DNA from: Xiphydria camelus
Taxonomy: Eukaryota > Arthropoda > Insecta > Hymenoptera > Xiphydriidae
Direction: 5' to 3'
Assembly (NCBI GenBank): GCA_963678675.1
Contig: OY783192.1
Span: forward strand, 16,141,005-16,205,004
Length of the DNA: 64,000 nt
The notes beneath the pieces were generated by a model. The model was not told where the DNA came from. It made no database searches and saw only the letters and a program-made list of their open reading frames with translations. Positions 31,481 through 41,738 of the stretch are shown piece by piece (positions within the stretch are counted from its first letter, which is position 1; each line of letters begins with the position of its first letter). Both the position numbers and the translations under genes were made by a program.

Positions 31481-33060
31481 TGAAAATTCATTTTCGGAAG
31501 TGTGGTCGCGGCGTAGCACTGTGCTGCGACCAATGGAAAAAATTCAAAAAATCAAGTTGTACAAAAACTGTTCTAAAACATACGTAGGTCAAAACAAATA
31601 ATCCCAAAACAAGAAACTAAAGCATGTTTACGAAAAATTCTGCCGGCACCTGTGCAGCACCGCTTCGAATATCAGCTTGTTTGAGCAGTCTTCGTTACAC
31701 ACAGAGAAGGTGTGCGATGCGGAGATTTTGATTTCATGGAAAATGTGAATTCGCCCTAAAATCATCGGGTTTTTTGCGTTGATCCTGTTTAGAGTAAGTA
31801 CTGTATTTTGGACCTATTATTTGTTATTCTCATTGGTTGTTATTATTTTAATCGCTCTTTTGAGTGAGGTCCCTTTTACTCTAACTCTGTCAAAGTTGTT
31901 GTCAAACCTTCAGAGGGTTTCCCTAACGAGTGTCGCGTGGTGTCGAACAAATTGTTGTTCTAACATACGGAGTACAATAGCGTTTATTTGCCTATGTGAT
32001 ATTTGTCTGCCAGTACTTGCCACTCTTTGATATAAGGCACTTTTTTAATCCTTGCCGCGATAATACTATTCGGTAATAAAATCGCGGCTTAGGATTAAAA
32101 TTCCTATGTACCGTCTTAAAATTTTACCCACTTCCTCGTATCTCTCATTATTTCCAAGATATTTGCATAAGTTTATTGTTTAAACAAATTATCAATTCGC
32201 TTTCTACGTTAAAATTAATATAACTTAAAGTTCGACCCCCTTTGAAACCCTAATATTTTTTATATTTTGTCGTATCTCTTATCACTTCGAGTTATTTGCA
32301 TAAGTTTCTCTCTATTCTATAAAATAGTTTTTCGGTCGACAACCCCACCCGAAACCCCCCACCAATCGATCACTGACGCAACTATCAACCTATCGCCTAT
32401 CAGGGCGTCCCCTCACCACGCATCGGCCGCCAATGGGATGCACTATGCTATCGATCGTAGATCGGTGCGGTGCAAGCCACTCGAGCAGAGGCCCGTCTAC
32501 CCGTTGGCCGGCGTTGCAAGCCAGTCGAACAGTAAACTGCAAGCAACAAAAAAAAAATAATACAGCAGTAATAAATTACATGGAAAAAACTCTACGACAA
32601 TCTATGTCCTCCTTTTCCTCCTCATCCTCCAGCCCCACCTCTTCCTCCTACTCCACCAACTCCTACAGAAGTTTATTTCTTTTGACCGGTTTTTGCCATA
32701 AGATAATAATACACACGAAAGAATGGTCAGTGTTCATGTACGTAGGAAATAGGCGTTCGGAATTAAGTAAAAGGACTATGTTCTCACTACAAAAAAATAT
32801 TCTTTATCAGAATGCTTGGAAGAAACTCTTTCACACTCTCCAGGGAACTAACTAAAAGGGCATACGGGGATCATGACATGGACCATCGATGACTGGTTTC
32901 TGTCTTTCGTCCTCAGTAGAAATCCGACACTACGTCGCCTCATGAGAGGTAGAATGGGGCATGGTCGGGAGCGTTGAGTGAGGCAGGATGGAGAGCGCTA
33001 GAGTGTATATTTCGTTACACGTCGCGCGATTTCACTACCCGCAGCAAATAAATTTCACTT
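31481..33060. other. No gene recognised
   Basis: Several short frames without family resemblance. Small CA microsatellite just after (33064-33082). Confidence 0.45.
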
Positions 33061-33382
33061 CAAACACACACACACACACACAAGTTTTCCTTCAAAATAT
33101 TTCCCGTCCCCTGCAGCGCGTCGGTCACCAATCGGCTTTCTTACAAAAATTCATACTTCTCTTTTCATCTTATCCTGCATCCCATTACCCTAAGCCTGTC
33201 TACCCGTTTGGCCGGCGTTTTGTCGAATTCGAGCGACGCGAAGCGTCGCGAGATAAGTCCGTTGACCGATCGCTGTCCCCAACAAATTTGGGGGAGCGCA
33301 CAGTGCTCTAGGTATATGGGAGAGTGGACAAAAATAGAAATTTCTCTTGACGGTTAATGAAACAGTAAATAAATGATTGTTA

Positions 33383-33790
33383 AAGAGGTTCTTTGGATCG
33401 CTGATCACGAATCTGAAGTCAGATTTCAAAAATTCCAGATGGCGGATCCAATATGGCGGACGAGATTTTCGAAAATCGACGAATTCATGCCAAATTTGGT
33501 ATAAGGGGGTTTTTTGGTCGCTGATCACGAATCTGAAGTCAGATTTCAAAAATTCAAGATGGCGGATCCAATATGGCGGACGAGATTTTCGAAAATCGAC
33601 GAATTCATGCTAAATTTGGTATAGGGAGGTTTTTTGGGTCGCTGATCACGAATCTGGTCAGATTTCAAAAATTCAAGATGGCGGATCCAATATGGCAGAC
33701 GAGATTTTCGAAAATCAACGGATAAATGCCAAATTTGGTATAGGGGGATTTGTTGGGTCGCTGATTACGAATATGAAGTTATATTTGACA
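33383..33790 (+). repeat. ~123-bp tandem repeat, about 3.3 units
   Basis: Units start at about 33383, 33507, 33630 and 33750 with GGTCGCTGATCACGAATCTG, each containing AAGATGGCGGATCCAATATG and GACGAGATTTTCGAAAATC. The last unit decays. Confidence 0.9.
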
Positions 33791-33929
33791 AAATTCAAAA
33801 TAATAAACATTTAAATTTTGTTCTAAAGTACTTTGTTTGTTTGTTTATTTATTCTTTTTACTTAAAAAAATGCTTATGATTTTTTTTTTAATGGAGGGGG
33901 GGACAAAATGTGTATATAATCTACAAGGT

Positions 33930-35091
33930 AAGTGGATTTTTATTAACTTTATATAAATAAGAAAAAGGTTGACATACCGAAAGAAATATTCATAAAACTT
34001 ATATTTCTTATGTTTTTACATATATGATTGCGGAGGCTATTTCTCAAAAAATTCCAAAAACCTTTTCAGTTTAGTATTTTATTAAAGCTTGTACATTCCT
34101 CTTAATACCTATATATCGTTTTATTTGCTCAGGGCTGCTCAAACCAAACTATAGATATTTTCGTTATGAACACCCGAATGACGAATTCTATTTTTTGTCA
34201 CTAAGTGTCAAATGCGAGGTTGACGGGGTTCGAGGCGGGGTGTTTGGGGGCTCACTTTATATAAATAAGAAAAGGGTTTTACATACCGAAAAAAAAATAT
34301 TAGTAAAACTTATATTTCTTATGTTTTTACATATATGATTGCGGAGGCTATTTCTCAAAAAATTCCAAAAACCTCCTTTTCAGTTTAGTATTATATTAAA
34401 GCTTGTACATTCCTCTTAATACCTTTATATCGTTTTATTTGCTCAGGGCTGCTCAAACCAAACTATAGATATTTTAGTTATGAGAGCGCGAAACGTCCGA
34501 ATGACGAATTCTATTTTTTGTCACTAAGTGTCAAAAATGAGGTTGATGGGGTTCAAGGCGGGGTGTTTGGGGGCTCACTTTATATAAATAAGGAAAGGGT
34601 TGACATACCGAAAAAAAATATTCGTAAAACATATATTTCTTATGTTTTTACACATAAGATTGAGGAGGCTATTTCTCAAAAAATTCCAAAAACCTCCTTT
34701 TTAATTTAGTAGTTTATTAAAGCTTGTACATTCCTCTTAATACCTGTATATCGTTTTATTTGCTCAGGGCTGCTCAAACCAAACTATAGATATTTTCGTC
34801 ATGAGGCCGCGAAACGCCCGAAAGACGAATTCCATTTTTTGTCACTAAGTGTCAAATACGAGGTTGACGGGGTTTGAGGCGGAGTGTTTGGGGGCTCACT
34901 TTATATAAATAAGGAAAGGGTTGACATACCGGAAAAAATATTCGTAAAACTTATATATTTCTTATGTGTTTTTACACATATGATTGAGGAGGCTATTTCT
35001 TAAAAAATTCCAAAAACCTCCTTTTCAGTTTAGTATTTTATTAAAGCTTGTACATACCTCTTAATATCTATATATCGTTTTATTTGCTCAG
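33930..35091 (+). repeat. ~320-bp tandem array, left part (about 3.6 units)
   Basis: Units carry ACTTTATATAAATAAG, 'TTGACATACCGAAA', 'GCGGAGGCTATTTCTC', 'TTTATTTGCTCAGGGCTGCT' and 'GTCACTAAGTGTCAAA'. Boundaries near 33940, 34249, 34576 and 34897. The array is interrupted at 35095 by an LTR element and resumes at 41739. No coding capacity. Confidence 0.9.
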
Positions 35092-35095
35092 GGCT

Positions 35096-35745
35096 TGACG
35101 TGCGTCATTTTTATAAGTATAAGTCCCTAGCATAGTTAGTCTTTAGAGAGCGCTTGACGCTCTCGGGCAGCGCGCAGTGGACACTGGCCTGCTCGCGGGG
35201 GATTGGTGCGGCGGAGCGTCGAGCACGTCACGTCGCGCCAATCAGGGAGACTGCCGCAAGTCGCCCCCACTCGACCGTTACCGGCCAATAGGACCGATAA
35301 CGGTCCCCTCCGCGTTAGGTATATAAGAGCGGGCGTTTTGAGCGTAGCGGGCATTCCGGCGTTGAGGGAGACGCCTGGATCTTCCTCAGTCCTTCTTAGG
35401 ACTCTTCCAATAGACGACTCGATTCGCATTTGGGTTCCCTTTTCTTTCTCCCCTTTTCCTTCCGCGGCGTTTTCACGCCTTTCCCTGACCGCGGCGCCTT
35501 CGCGTCTTCCACCTATTCCCTTCCGCGGCGTTTTCACGCCTTTCCTTCGTCTCCTTCCGCGGCGTTTTCACGCCTTCCCCGACCGCGGCGCCTTTGCGCT
35601 TTCCACCGCTTCCTTCCGTGGCGCCCTTGCGCCTTTCCCTCGACCGCGGTGCCCTCGCGCCTTTTCCCCGACCGCGGCGCCTTCGCGCCTTTCCTTCCGC
35701 GGCCCCTTTGCGCCTTTCCCTTTTCCGTTCCCCGCACGCGTGTCA
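35096..35745 (+). repeat. 5' LTR of element A
   Basis: Starts TGACGTGCGTCATTTTTATA and ends GCACGCGTGTCA. CCAAT-like sites (GCCAATCAGG, GGCCAATAGG) precede a TATA box (GGTATATAAGAGCG, about 35318-35331), so transcription should start near 35350. From 35455 on, the LTR consists of GC-rich tandem units (GCGGCGTTTTCACGCC, GCGGCGCCTTCGCGCC). Long frames on both strands here come from the repeats. Confidence 0.85.
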
Positions 35746-35766
35746 ATTTGGCGCCCAACGTGGGGC
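35746..35766 (+). promoter_or_regulatory. Primer binding site of element A
   Basis: TGGCGCCCAACGTGGGGC begins 3 bp after the LTR end. The TGGCGCC start fits complementarity to a tRNA CCA-terminal region; the tRNA is not identified. Confidence 0.7.
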
Positions 35767-35780
35767 ACTACCTTCAAGGA

Positions 35781-36196
35781 ATGAAGGAAAGAAGAACAGC
35801 AGCGGCAGTTCTCGGACAAACACGACCCGAAACGCTCAAAATCGGCCAACCACTCGACCAGCGGATACGAAAAACGGCCGACACTTCGGAGAGTGAAACG
35901 AACTCGGTGGCGCCCAAACACCAGCTACACTAAGACAAGGCTTGCACCATCCCAGGAACTATCAACCGAAACTCCGGGCGGGGGGGCACCGCGTCCCCTC
36001 GCCATCAACTCCCGGGAAGGAAATTGAAGAGTTCCTCAACAGCCGAGCGGGTTTGGAAATTGTCCGGAGGTCCAGCAACCAGGAACCCCAAGCCGACCCT
36101 TGCCCGGCGGAGGAGAGGGAGAACAACCAAGGAGAGAGAAGCCCCAGCCATACCTTGGGCATCACAGCAGTGAGTCCTCATCATCAGCTTGGATAA
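35781..36196 (+). pseudogene. Small Gag-like protein of element A
   Basis: 'MKERRTAAAVLGQTRPETLK' opens a 50-codon frame (35781-35933). A second frame (35942-36196) contains 'PSTPGKEIEEFLNSRAGLEI'. The sister element B has 'PTPGKGIEELLARRAETAPH' at the same relative place, so the TPGKxIEExLxxRA motif is conserved between two independent insertions. Charged, no zinc knuckle, no known family. Confidence 0.5.
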
Positions 36197-36815
36197 GATA
36201 TCTCGGTGGCCCCAACCATGGCTACCGCCCACGGCATCGCAGACGCGAGGTCCGATCCTCGGAGCAGGATCAACTTCAGGAGAGTCTCGGCGGCAAGAGA
36301 CCCGCCGAGACCACCGCAGCAATGGTTCCCCCTCATCATCTGGGATAAGATGTCCCGGTAGCCGTAACGCACGGTTACCGCCCACGGCATCGCGGACGCA
36401 ATGCCGATCCTCGGAGTAGGATCGACCCTTGGCATCGCAGACGCAACGCCGACCCTCAGAACAGGGTCAACCACGTTCATGGCAGCAGGGATTCCGCCCG
36501 GTCATCTTGGATAAGATGTCCCGGTAACCGCAACGCACGGTTACCGCCCACGGCACCGCGGACGCAATGCCGATCCTCGGAGTAGGATCAATCCTTGGCA
36601 TCGCAGACGCAACGCCGACCCTCAGAGCAGGGTCCACCATGGTCATCGCAGCAGTGGTTCCTTCCCGGCCATCTTCGATAAGAGGTCCCAGCAACCACAG
36701 CGCATGTCCACCAACCACGGCATCGCAGACGCAATGCCGATCCTCGGAGTAGGGTCAACTTCAGGCATCACTGTAGTGATCCCTCCCCCGCGATCTTCGA
36801 TAAGAGGCTCCATTA
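36170..36815 (+). repeat. ~160-bp tandem repeat inside element A, about 4 units
   Basis: Units begin near 36192, 36345, 36509 and 36678 (partial at 36797) with GATAAGAKGTCCC and contain GCATCGCAGACGCAA and GATCCTCGGAGTAGGATCAA. The reading frame is not conserved between units. Confidence 0.8.
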
Positions 36816-37034
36816 GTATAAGTTACTCTTATTATTATTATTACTATCATTATAATAATTATTATTTTAAATCATGTTCTAATTATTTTTTTTTAACTCA
36901 TGTACATTACGAGTAGTTAAGCCACGTAATGACACAATCAGAATATTATTATTTTCTTTTATAAGCTACCATATGTACATAACTCATAGCGGCGCAAATT
37001 AGAGCTCCCCAACGTCTGCGACGGTTGGTAGCCT

Positions 37035-37048
37035 GAGTAGGGGGGAGT
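37035..37048 (+). promoter_or_regulatory. Polypurine tract of element A
   Basis: GAGTAGGGGGGAGT immediately upstream of the 3' LTR start TGACGTGCG. Confidence 0.75.
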
Positions 37049-37189
37049 TGACGTGCGTCATTTTTATAAGTATTGGGACCGTGCAACTGGTTGGAGGGGA
37101 TACGGCAAACGATCGTGCGTAACTAGTGGTGAAGTCTAGAAGTTAGTAGGCACGTCTCTCCATAGAATATCAAGTGTAATTGTTTAAAC

Positions 37190-38933
37190 ATGGGTGTGCG
37201 CAAATGCTGTGTTGTTAGTTGTGGAAATACTTCAAGAAACAGCAAGTATAAATTCTATTATTTCCCAAGAGCTCAGCATAAGTTGATTCAAAGGGAAAAG
37301 TGGATTGCCATCGTAAGAAAGCAGAAGTAAGTATCATAACCTCAATTGTTCATTCGAAAAATATATACACGATAAATCATTTAAAATGATTATTAAGTTT
37401 TATTAAAATAAAGAGTAAGTTAATTCTTTACTTTTTAGTGGATATGAATGCAGTTGGAACCCCAAACCAACAGAAACAATCTGCAGTTCTCATTTTATCG
37501 GGGATAAAAAGAGAGACGAAGAACTGAGTCCCAATTATGTACCAACGAAGTTTATTTCAACTAATCCTGGACAAACCTTGAATGAAACTGCAGCTCTAAA
37601 AAGGTAATTATTCTATTCTTATTATTAAACTAAAACTAATACAGTTAAATGTAACAATTGACAAATAATTTCAGACACCAGCGTTTCCTAAAGCGTAGGA
37701 TACCGTCAGGATTGTCAGTGGTGACTGTAAGCAGTATGAACTCCGAAAGTGATGTAAATGCCGAGGTTCCAATGGATTCCACTTCAAAAGGAAAAGAAAA
37801 TGATATGTGTGGTAAACGTGATCAAGAGTGTCAAGCAGATATTTTTGTGCCGTGCGATAAATTTGAAAAACTGTTATGTTGCAATAGATTTAGCTTTGGA
37901 CGTAACACCTGTGAAGCTGAAACTCAAACTGAAATCAATATGCCAACTGGTACAATAGAAAGAAATTGTTCGAAGAAGTTCAAAAATAAAAGGTGTGGCA
38001 CACTGCAAAAAGATTATGTCGATACGGGAGTTGGATCTGATTCTGTATACAATGAATTTGATGATGGAATTAATTTCCAAGGATCAGTTGAAAACGATGA
38101 ACAACTGACAGATCTTGCTGGTGTGTCATTTGATACTTTCAACTTTTTGATGGAGAAACTGACTGTGTCAGAAAAAATCCAAATTCCAAAAAATATTAGG
38201 CTGTTTATTTTTCTTTTCAAAATGAAAACTGCTTTAACATTCGCAGCAATTAGCGCAATATTTTCTATTCATAGAACAACAGTTTCCAGGATCTTTTATT
38301 CAACTTTGGAAAGTCTAACTCAAGCGACTGCAACTTTAGTATTTTGGCCAGACAAATCATGTGTTCGAGCAACAATGCCTGATTCCTTCAAGCCACAGTA
38401 CAGTGATACTCGAGTCATCATTGACTGTACCGAGTTCAAAATAGATATTCCTTCTACATTGGATGATCGAGTTTTTTGTTATTCTCACTATAAAAAGGGG
38501 TTTACTATTAAAGTGTTGATTGGTATTACTCCTGGTGGTTTTATCTGTTTTAAGTCTCCTGCAGCCGGTGGCCGAAAAAGTGATTCTCAAATAACAATCG
38601 AATCTGGTTTCATTGATTATTTAGAAGAAGGAGATACAGTACTAGCAGATAAAGGATTCCCGGAAATTAAAAATATTATTGACAGTCAAGGTAAAAAAGT
38701 GATTGTGATTATGCCACCATTTTTAGAAAAAAAAAGAATTTTCAAGAGAAGAAACTAGGGACACTTATACTGTGGCTAGAGTTAGAATTCACGTGGAAAG
38801 GATAATGCAACGTTTGAGGACTTACCATATTTTAAATAAAATACCGGAACATTTATTCGATCATGTTGACAGTATTATACATATGTGCTGTGTACTTGTT
38901 AATCTACAACCGCCAATATTTGCATCAATGTAG
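37190..38933 (+). CDS. THAP-domain DDE transposase (ISL2EU/Harbinger-like), three exons
   Basis: Exons 37190-37326, 37439-37603 and 37675-38933; introns GTAAGT...TTTTTAG and GTAATT...TTTCAG keep phase exactly. Exons 1-2 encode a THAP zinc finger: 'CCVVSC' near the start, 'ICSSHF' as the C-x2-H half, and 'YVPTKF' for the terminal box. Exon 3 has a helix-turn-helix region ('TFAAISAIFSIHRTTVSRIF') and a DDE_4-type core: 'VIIDCTEFKID' (Asp), 'VLADKGFPEI' (Asp), 'RVRIHVERIMQRL' (Glu). A single extra A in the A9 run at 38727-38735 shifts the frame and causes a premature TAG at 38756, before the catalytic Glu. Everything else is open, so this is a very young inactivation or a homopolymer error. Acts in the nucleus on element ends. 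Confidence 0.85.
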
Positions 38934-39545
38934 TGAAACATATGTTCAGGAATTTTATTCAAGATCTGATGAGTTCTTAAACGCTGCATGATTCTTTCGA
39001 CGTGTATTCTAACTTTTGCAGTAGAATAAGTTTGTTCAGTTTTCTCTTTGGAAAAGTGAAAGTTCTTTTCCAAAAAAGGTGGCATAACTAGAATTACCTT
39101 TTTCCCTGCGCTGTCGAGTGTGGTTTTTATTTCTGGAAATTCTTTATCCGCCAAAACTATATCGCCGTCCTGTAACAAGTCTATGAGACCGGTCTCAATT
39201 GTTATCTGTGAGTCACTGTTTCTACCGCCCTTATTTTTTATAATGTGAGTAGCAATACACACGATCATCAACAGCAGAAGGAACGTCAATTCTGAACTCA
39301 GAGCAGTCAATGATCACTCGAGTATCGGCATATTGGGCCTTGAAACAATCAGGCATTGTTGCATTTCCAAAAGTGAACAAAAAATTAGGAAATGAAAATG
39401 ATCAAATGATACACCAGTACGGTCTATGAGTTGTTCATCGTTTGTAACTGACCCGTGAAAATGAATTCCTCTATCTTTACATTCATCCACCGCTGAATCA
39501 TTTCCAACTGCCACATCTAAAGTAACCTTCTGCGCTGTTCCGCAT
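38934..39545 (-). pseudogene. Second, diverged ISL2EU transposase fragment (inverted)
   Basis: The minus strand reads 'GIHFHGSVTNDEQLIDRTGV' (cf. 'GINFQGSVENDEQLTDLAGV' in the first gene), then after an internal deletion 'NSDSQITIETGLIDLLQDGD', 'IVLADKEFPEIK' and 'RIHVERIMQRLRTHQIL'. The two genes are tail-to-tail and join within the last codons of the first at about 38934. Divergence shows a different element of the same family, not a recent duplication. Confidence 0.75.
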
Positions 39546-39714
39546 TCTCCTATTTGCTTATTGTAATTCTATACATATAAATAATTGCTATAAAATACAC
39601 CTGATAATATTGCATTTTTTTATTGTATACTAAGGGGCTATCGCCCTAGTACCGCTGTCGCGGCGCTCTCCCAAGCTTTTGCAGCAGCATGACGTCGTTG
39701 CTGTCTTCTCCATT

Positions 39715-40045
39715 CAATATGTCGCCGTCCTCGTCTTCGTCGTTGTCGTCCTCCTCGTCGCCGTCCTCGTTGTCTTCATCTTCGTCGTCGCCGTCCTCGT
39801 TGTTCTCATCCTCGTCGTCGCCGTCATCGTCGTGAATTAGCCAAAGAAATGAGAAAAAAGTCTAAGAAAATATCAACACCAGTAAACTTACGTTTCGGAT
39901 TAGCAATGCAATTACTACTCGCCATTGTCGTCGTCTTCGTCGTCGCCGTCCTCGTCGTCAATTAGCCAAAGAAATGAGAACAAAGTCTAAGAAAATATCA
40001 GCACCAGTAAACTAACGTTTCGGATTAGCAATGAAATTACTACTT
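39715..40045 (-). repeat. CGA/GAG trinucleotide-rich stretch plus 95-bp duplication
   Basis: CGTCGTC/CTCGTC-type triplets at 39720-39835 and 39925-39957 would encode Asp/Glu runs on the minus strand. The sequence 'GTCAATTAGCCAAAGAAATG' to 'TTTCGGATTAGCAATG' is present twice (39833-39912, 39957-40034). Confidence 0.7.
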
Positions 40046-40381
40046 TGATCCCTTTTTTCTTTCTAATATCTTATAAACTTCTGGTAAATAGTGTGTGAAA
40101 TAAAAACTTTCACATTGTAGAACAACTCTTTCTATAAATGTTTCATCACGATGAACAGGTACGCAATAGCTTCCTAATGGCGACCAGAGAAATAAATCGC
40201 AGACACTTAGTCCACTAATATATAATTGGATTTGGCACTGTGTATAGTATATGTGACTTTCTTTCAAACAAATGGATCCATCTCTAAATTCTAGATAGCT
40301 AACATTGCATACATCTCCATCTACTATTTGCTTTTCTTCGCAGCTGATAGGACACTTAAATTCAACACTTTTTAAAATCAT
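40040..40381 (-). pseudogene. YqaJ-like nuclease (ISL2EU second protein), C-terminal part
   Basis: 'KSVEFKCPISCEEKQIVDGD' holds the E-x-K active-site motif of the lambda exonuclease/YqaJ fold; 'SHIYYTQCQIQLYISGLSVC' is the family's 'YY.Q.Q.Q' block; then 'DLFLWSPLGSYCVPVHRDE' and 'FYFTHYLPEVYKI'. Family members have an N-terminal SWIM-type zinc finger, which is absent here (a fragment resembling that region lies at 43.4-43.6 kb). It starts at an ATG within the domain, so it is truncated or has upstream exons. Proposed role in transposition is unknown to me; exonuclease activity is inferred from family. Confidence 0.7.
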
Positions 40382-40489
40382 GCCATCTTTAACAATTCAT
40401 TAGGAGCCGTCCGGCAATTAGCCTTCCGAGAAAAGTACGGGATTGCGAGCGCATTCACAGCCCCTGCTTGGTTTTAACATTTTCATAAC

Positions 40490-40762
40490 TTCAATTTTGA
40501 AAGTGGACCGCTTTATTCACCTTCTGATAAATTTACTTGAAAAATAATTTCTGTTGAAGCAATTGCTGGACCGCGTTATGCAAAAGTGGATTAAGCGACA
40601 TGCTATGCCATAACGCTTAATCCGTTATTGCATAACACGGTAAAATTGTATCCAAGGTATCTGCTGGGTAAATGTAACTCGTTCACTGCCAGCCACCACC
40701 GCTGCCGAGTTAAAGTACATTATATGGCAGTCAACGTATCTGAAGGTGAATAAACCGGCCCT
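40490..40762. mobile_element. MITE-like inverted repeat with central hairpin
   Basis: Ends GGACCGCTTTATTCACCTTC (left) and GGGCCGGTTTATTCACCTTC (right, inverse). Inner hairpin 40569-40641 around CATGCTATGCCATAACG. Lies inside the ISL2EU element. Confidence 0.6.
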
Positions 40763-41738
40763 AAATGTTATACTTACTGTTTATTGCAATTCTATACATA
40801 TAAATAATTGCTATAAAATACACCTGATGAAAAACATTCATATTGTTGTTCACTAATTGGTTTTGCCGAGGATTTCTATATTCTTATCGTATTTGGTACT
40901 GTATAAAAGTGCCGATTTTTCGCCGACTACTGCCACCAGGTGTCACTGAACGGATGTTGCACGGTCCCAATAAGTCCCTAGCAGAGTTAGTCTTTAGAGA
41001 GCGCTTGACGCTCTCGGGCAGCGCGCAGTGGACACTGGCCTGCTCGCGGGGGATTGGTGCGGCGGAGCGTCGAGCACGTCACGTCGCGCCAATCAGGGAG
41101 ACTGCCGCAAGTCGCCCCCACTCGACCGTTACCGGCCAATAGGACCGATAACGGTCCCCTCCGCGTTAGGTATATAAGAGCGGGCATTGAGCGTAGCGGG
41201 CATTCCGGCGTTGAGGGAGACGCCTGGATCTTCCTCAGTCCTTCTTAGGACTCTTCCAATAGACGACTCGATTCGCATTTTGGTTCCCTTTTCTTTCTCC
41301 CCTTTTCCTTCCGCGGCATTTTCACGCCTTTCCTTCGCCTCCTTCCGCGGCGTTTTCACGCCTTCCCCGACCGCGGCGCCTTCGCGCCTTCCACCGCTTC
41401 CTTCCGCGGCATTTTCACGCCTTTCCCCGACCGCGGCGCCTTCCACCTTTTCCCTTCCGCGGCGTTTTCACGCCTTTCCTTCGTCTCCTTCCGCGGCGTT
41501 TTCACGCCTTCCCCGACCGCGGCGCCTTTGCGCCTTCCACCGCTTCCTTCCGCGGCGTTTTCACGCCTTCCCCGACCGCAGCGCCTTCGCGCTTTCCACC
41601 GCTTCCTTCCGTGGCGCCCTTGCGCCTTTCCCTCGACCGCGGTGCCCTTGCGCCTTTTCCCCGACCGCGGCGCCTTCGCGCCTTTCCTTCCGCGGCCCCT
41701 TTGCGCCTTTCCCTTTTCCGTTCCCCGCACGCGTGTCA

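Larger units (their letters stand above)
39558..40835. repeat. 50-bp direct repeats bounding the nuclease segment
   Basis: AATTCTATACATATAAATAA with the following ~30 bp occurs at 39565-39608 and 40790-40830. The intervening 1.2 kb includes the GTC/CTC stretch, the nuclease and a MITE-like inverted repeat. May reflect insertion or recombination. Confidence 0.55.
37074..40969 (+). mobile_element. ISL2EU-type DNA transposon (3.9 kb)
   Basis: Terminal inverted repeats TGGGACCGTGCAAC (37074-37087; inverse at 40956-40969), flanked by AT (37072-37073, 40970-40971). Removing it restores the LTR sequence TATAAGTATAAGTCCC. It encodes a plus-strand THAP-DDE transposase and a minus-strand YqaJ-like nuclease, the two-gene set I recall for the ISL2EU (IS4EU) superfamily, which also makes AT duplications. 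A second, inverted, diverged transposase fragment and a MITE-like repeat lie inside. Confidence 0.8.
35096..41738 (+). mobile_element. Non-autonomous LTR retrotransposon A, with nested DNA transposon
   Basis: Flanked by GGCT (35092-35095 and 41739-41742). The sequence on either side joins into the array unit (TTGCTCAGGGCTGCTC). 5' LTR 35096-35745, primer site, 1.3-kb internal region, purine tract, 3' LTR 37049-41738 (split by an ISL2EU element). No pol genes, so it must rely on proteins supplied in trans. A sister element with GGGT flanks lies at 54233-59924. Confidence 0.85.
37049..41738 (+). repeat. 3' LTR of element A, split
   Basis: 37049-37073 and 40972-41738 together correspond to the 5' LTR, but are about 140 bp longer because of extra GC-rich hairpin units (41310-41720). 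The split is caused by the ISL2EU element. Confidence 0.85.

Noticed and set aside
33383..33790. CRISPR-like array
   Set aside because: The units are contiguous 123-bp tandem repeats without unique spacers, in an animal genome.
35136..35933. Long Arg/Pro-rich frames on both strands over the LTRs (also 41129-41828 and 59004-59611)
   Set aside because: They arise from GC-rich tandem units without stops. The same units are open in several frames and differ in number between LTRs.
36005..36752. Frames on both strands over the 160-bp repeat of element A
   Set aside because: Repeat units without conserved frame; only the upstream TPGK motif is shared with element B.
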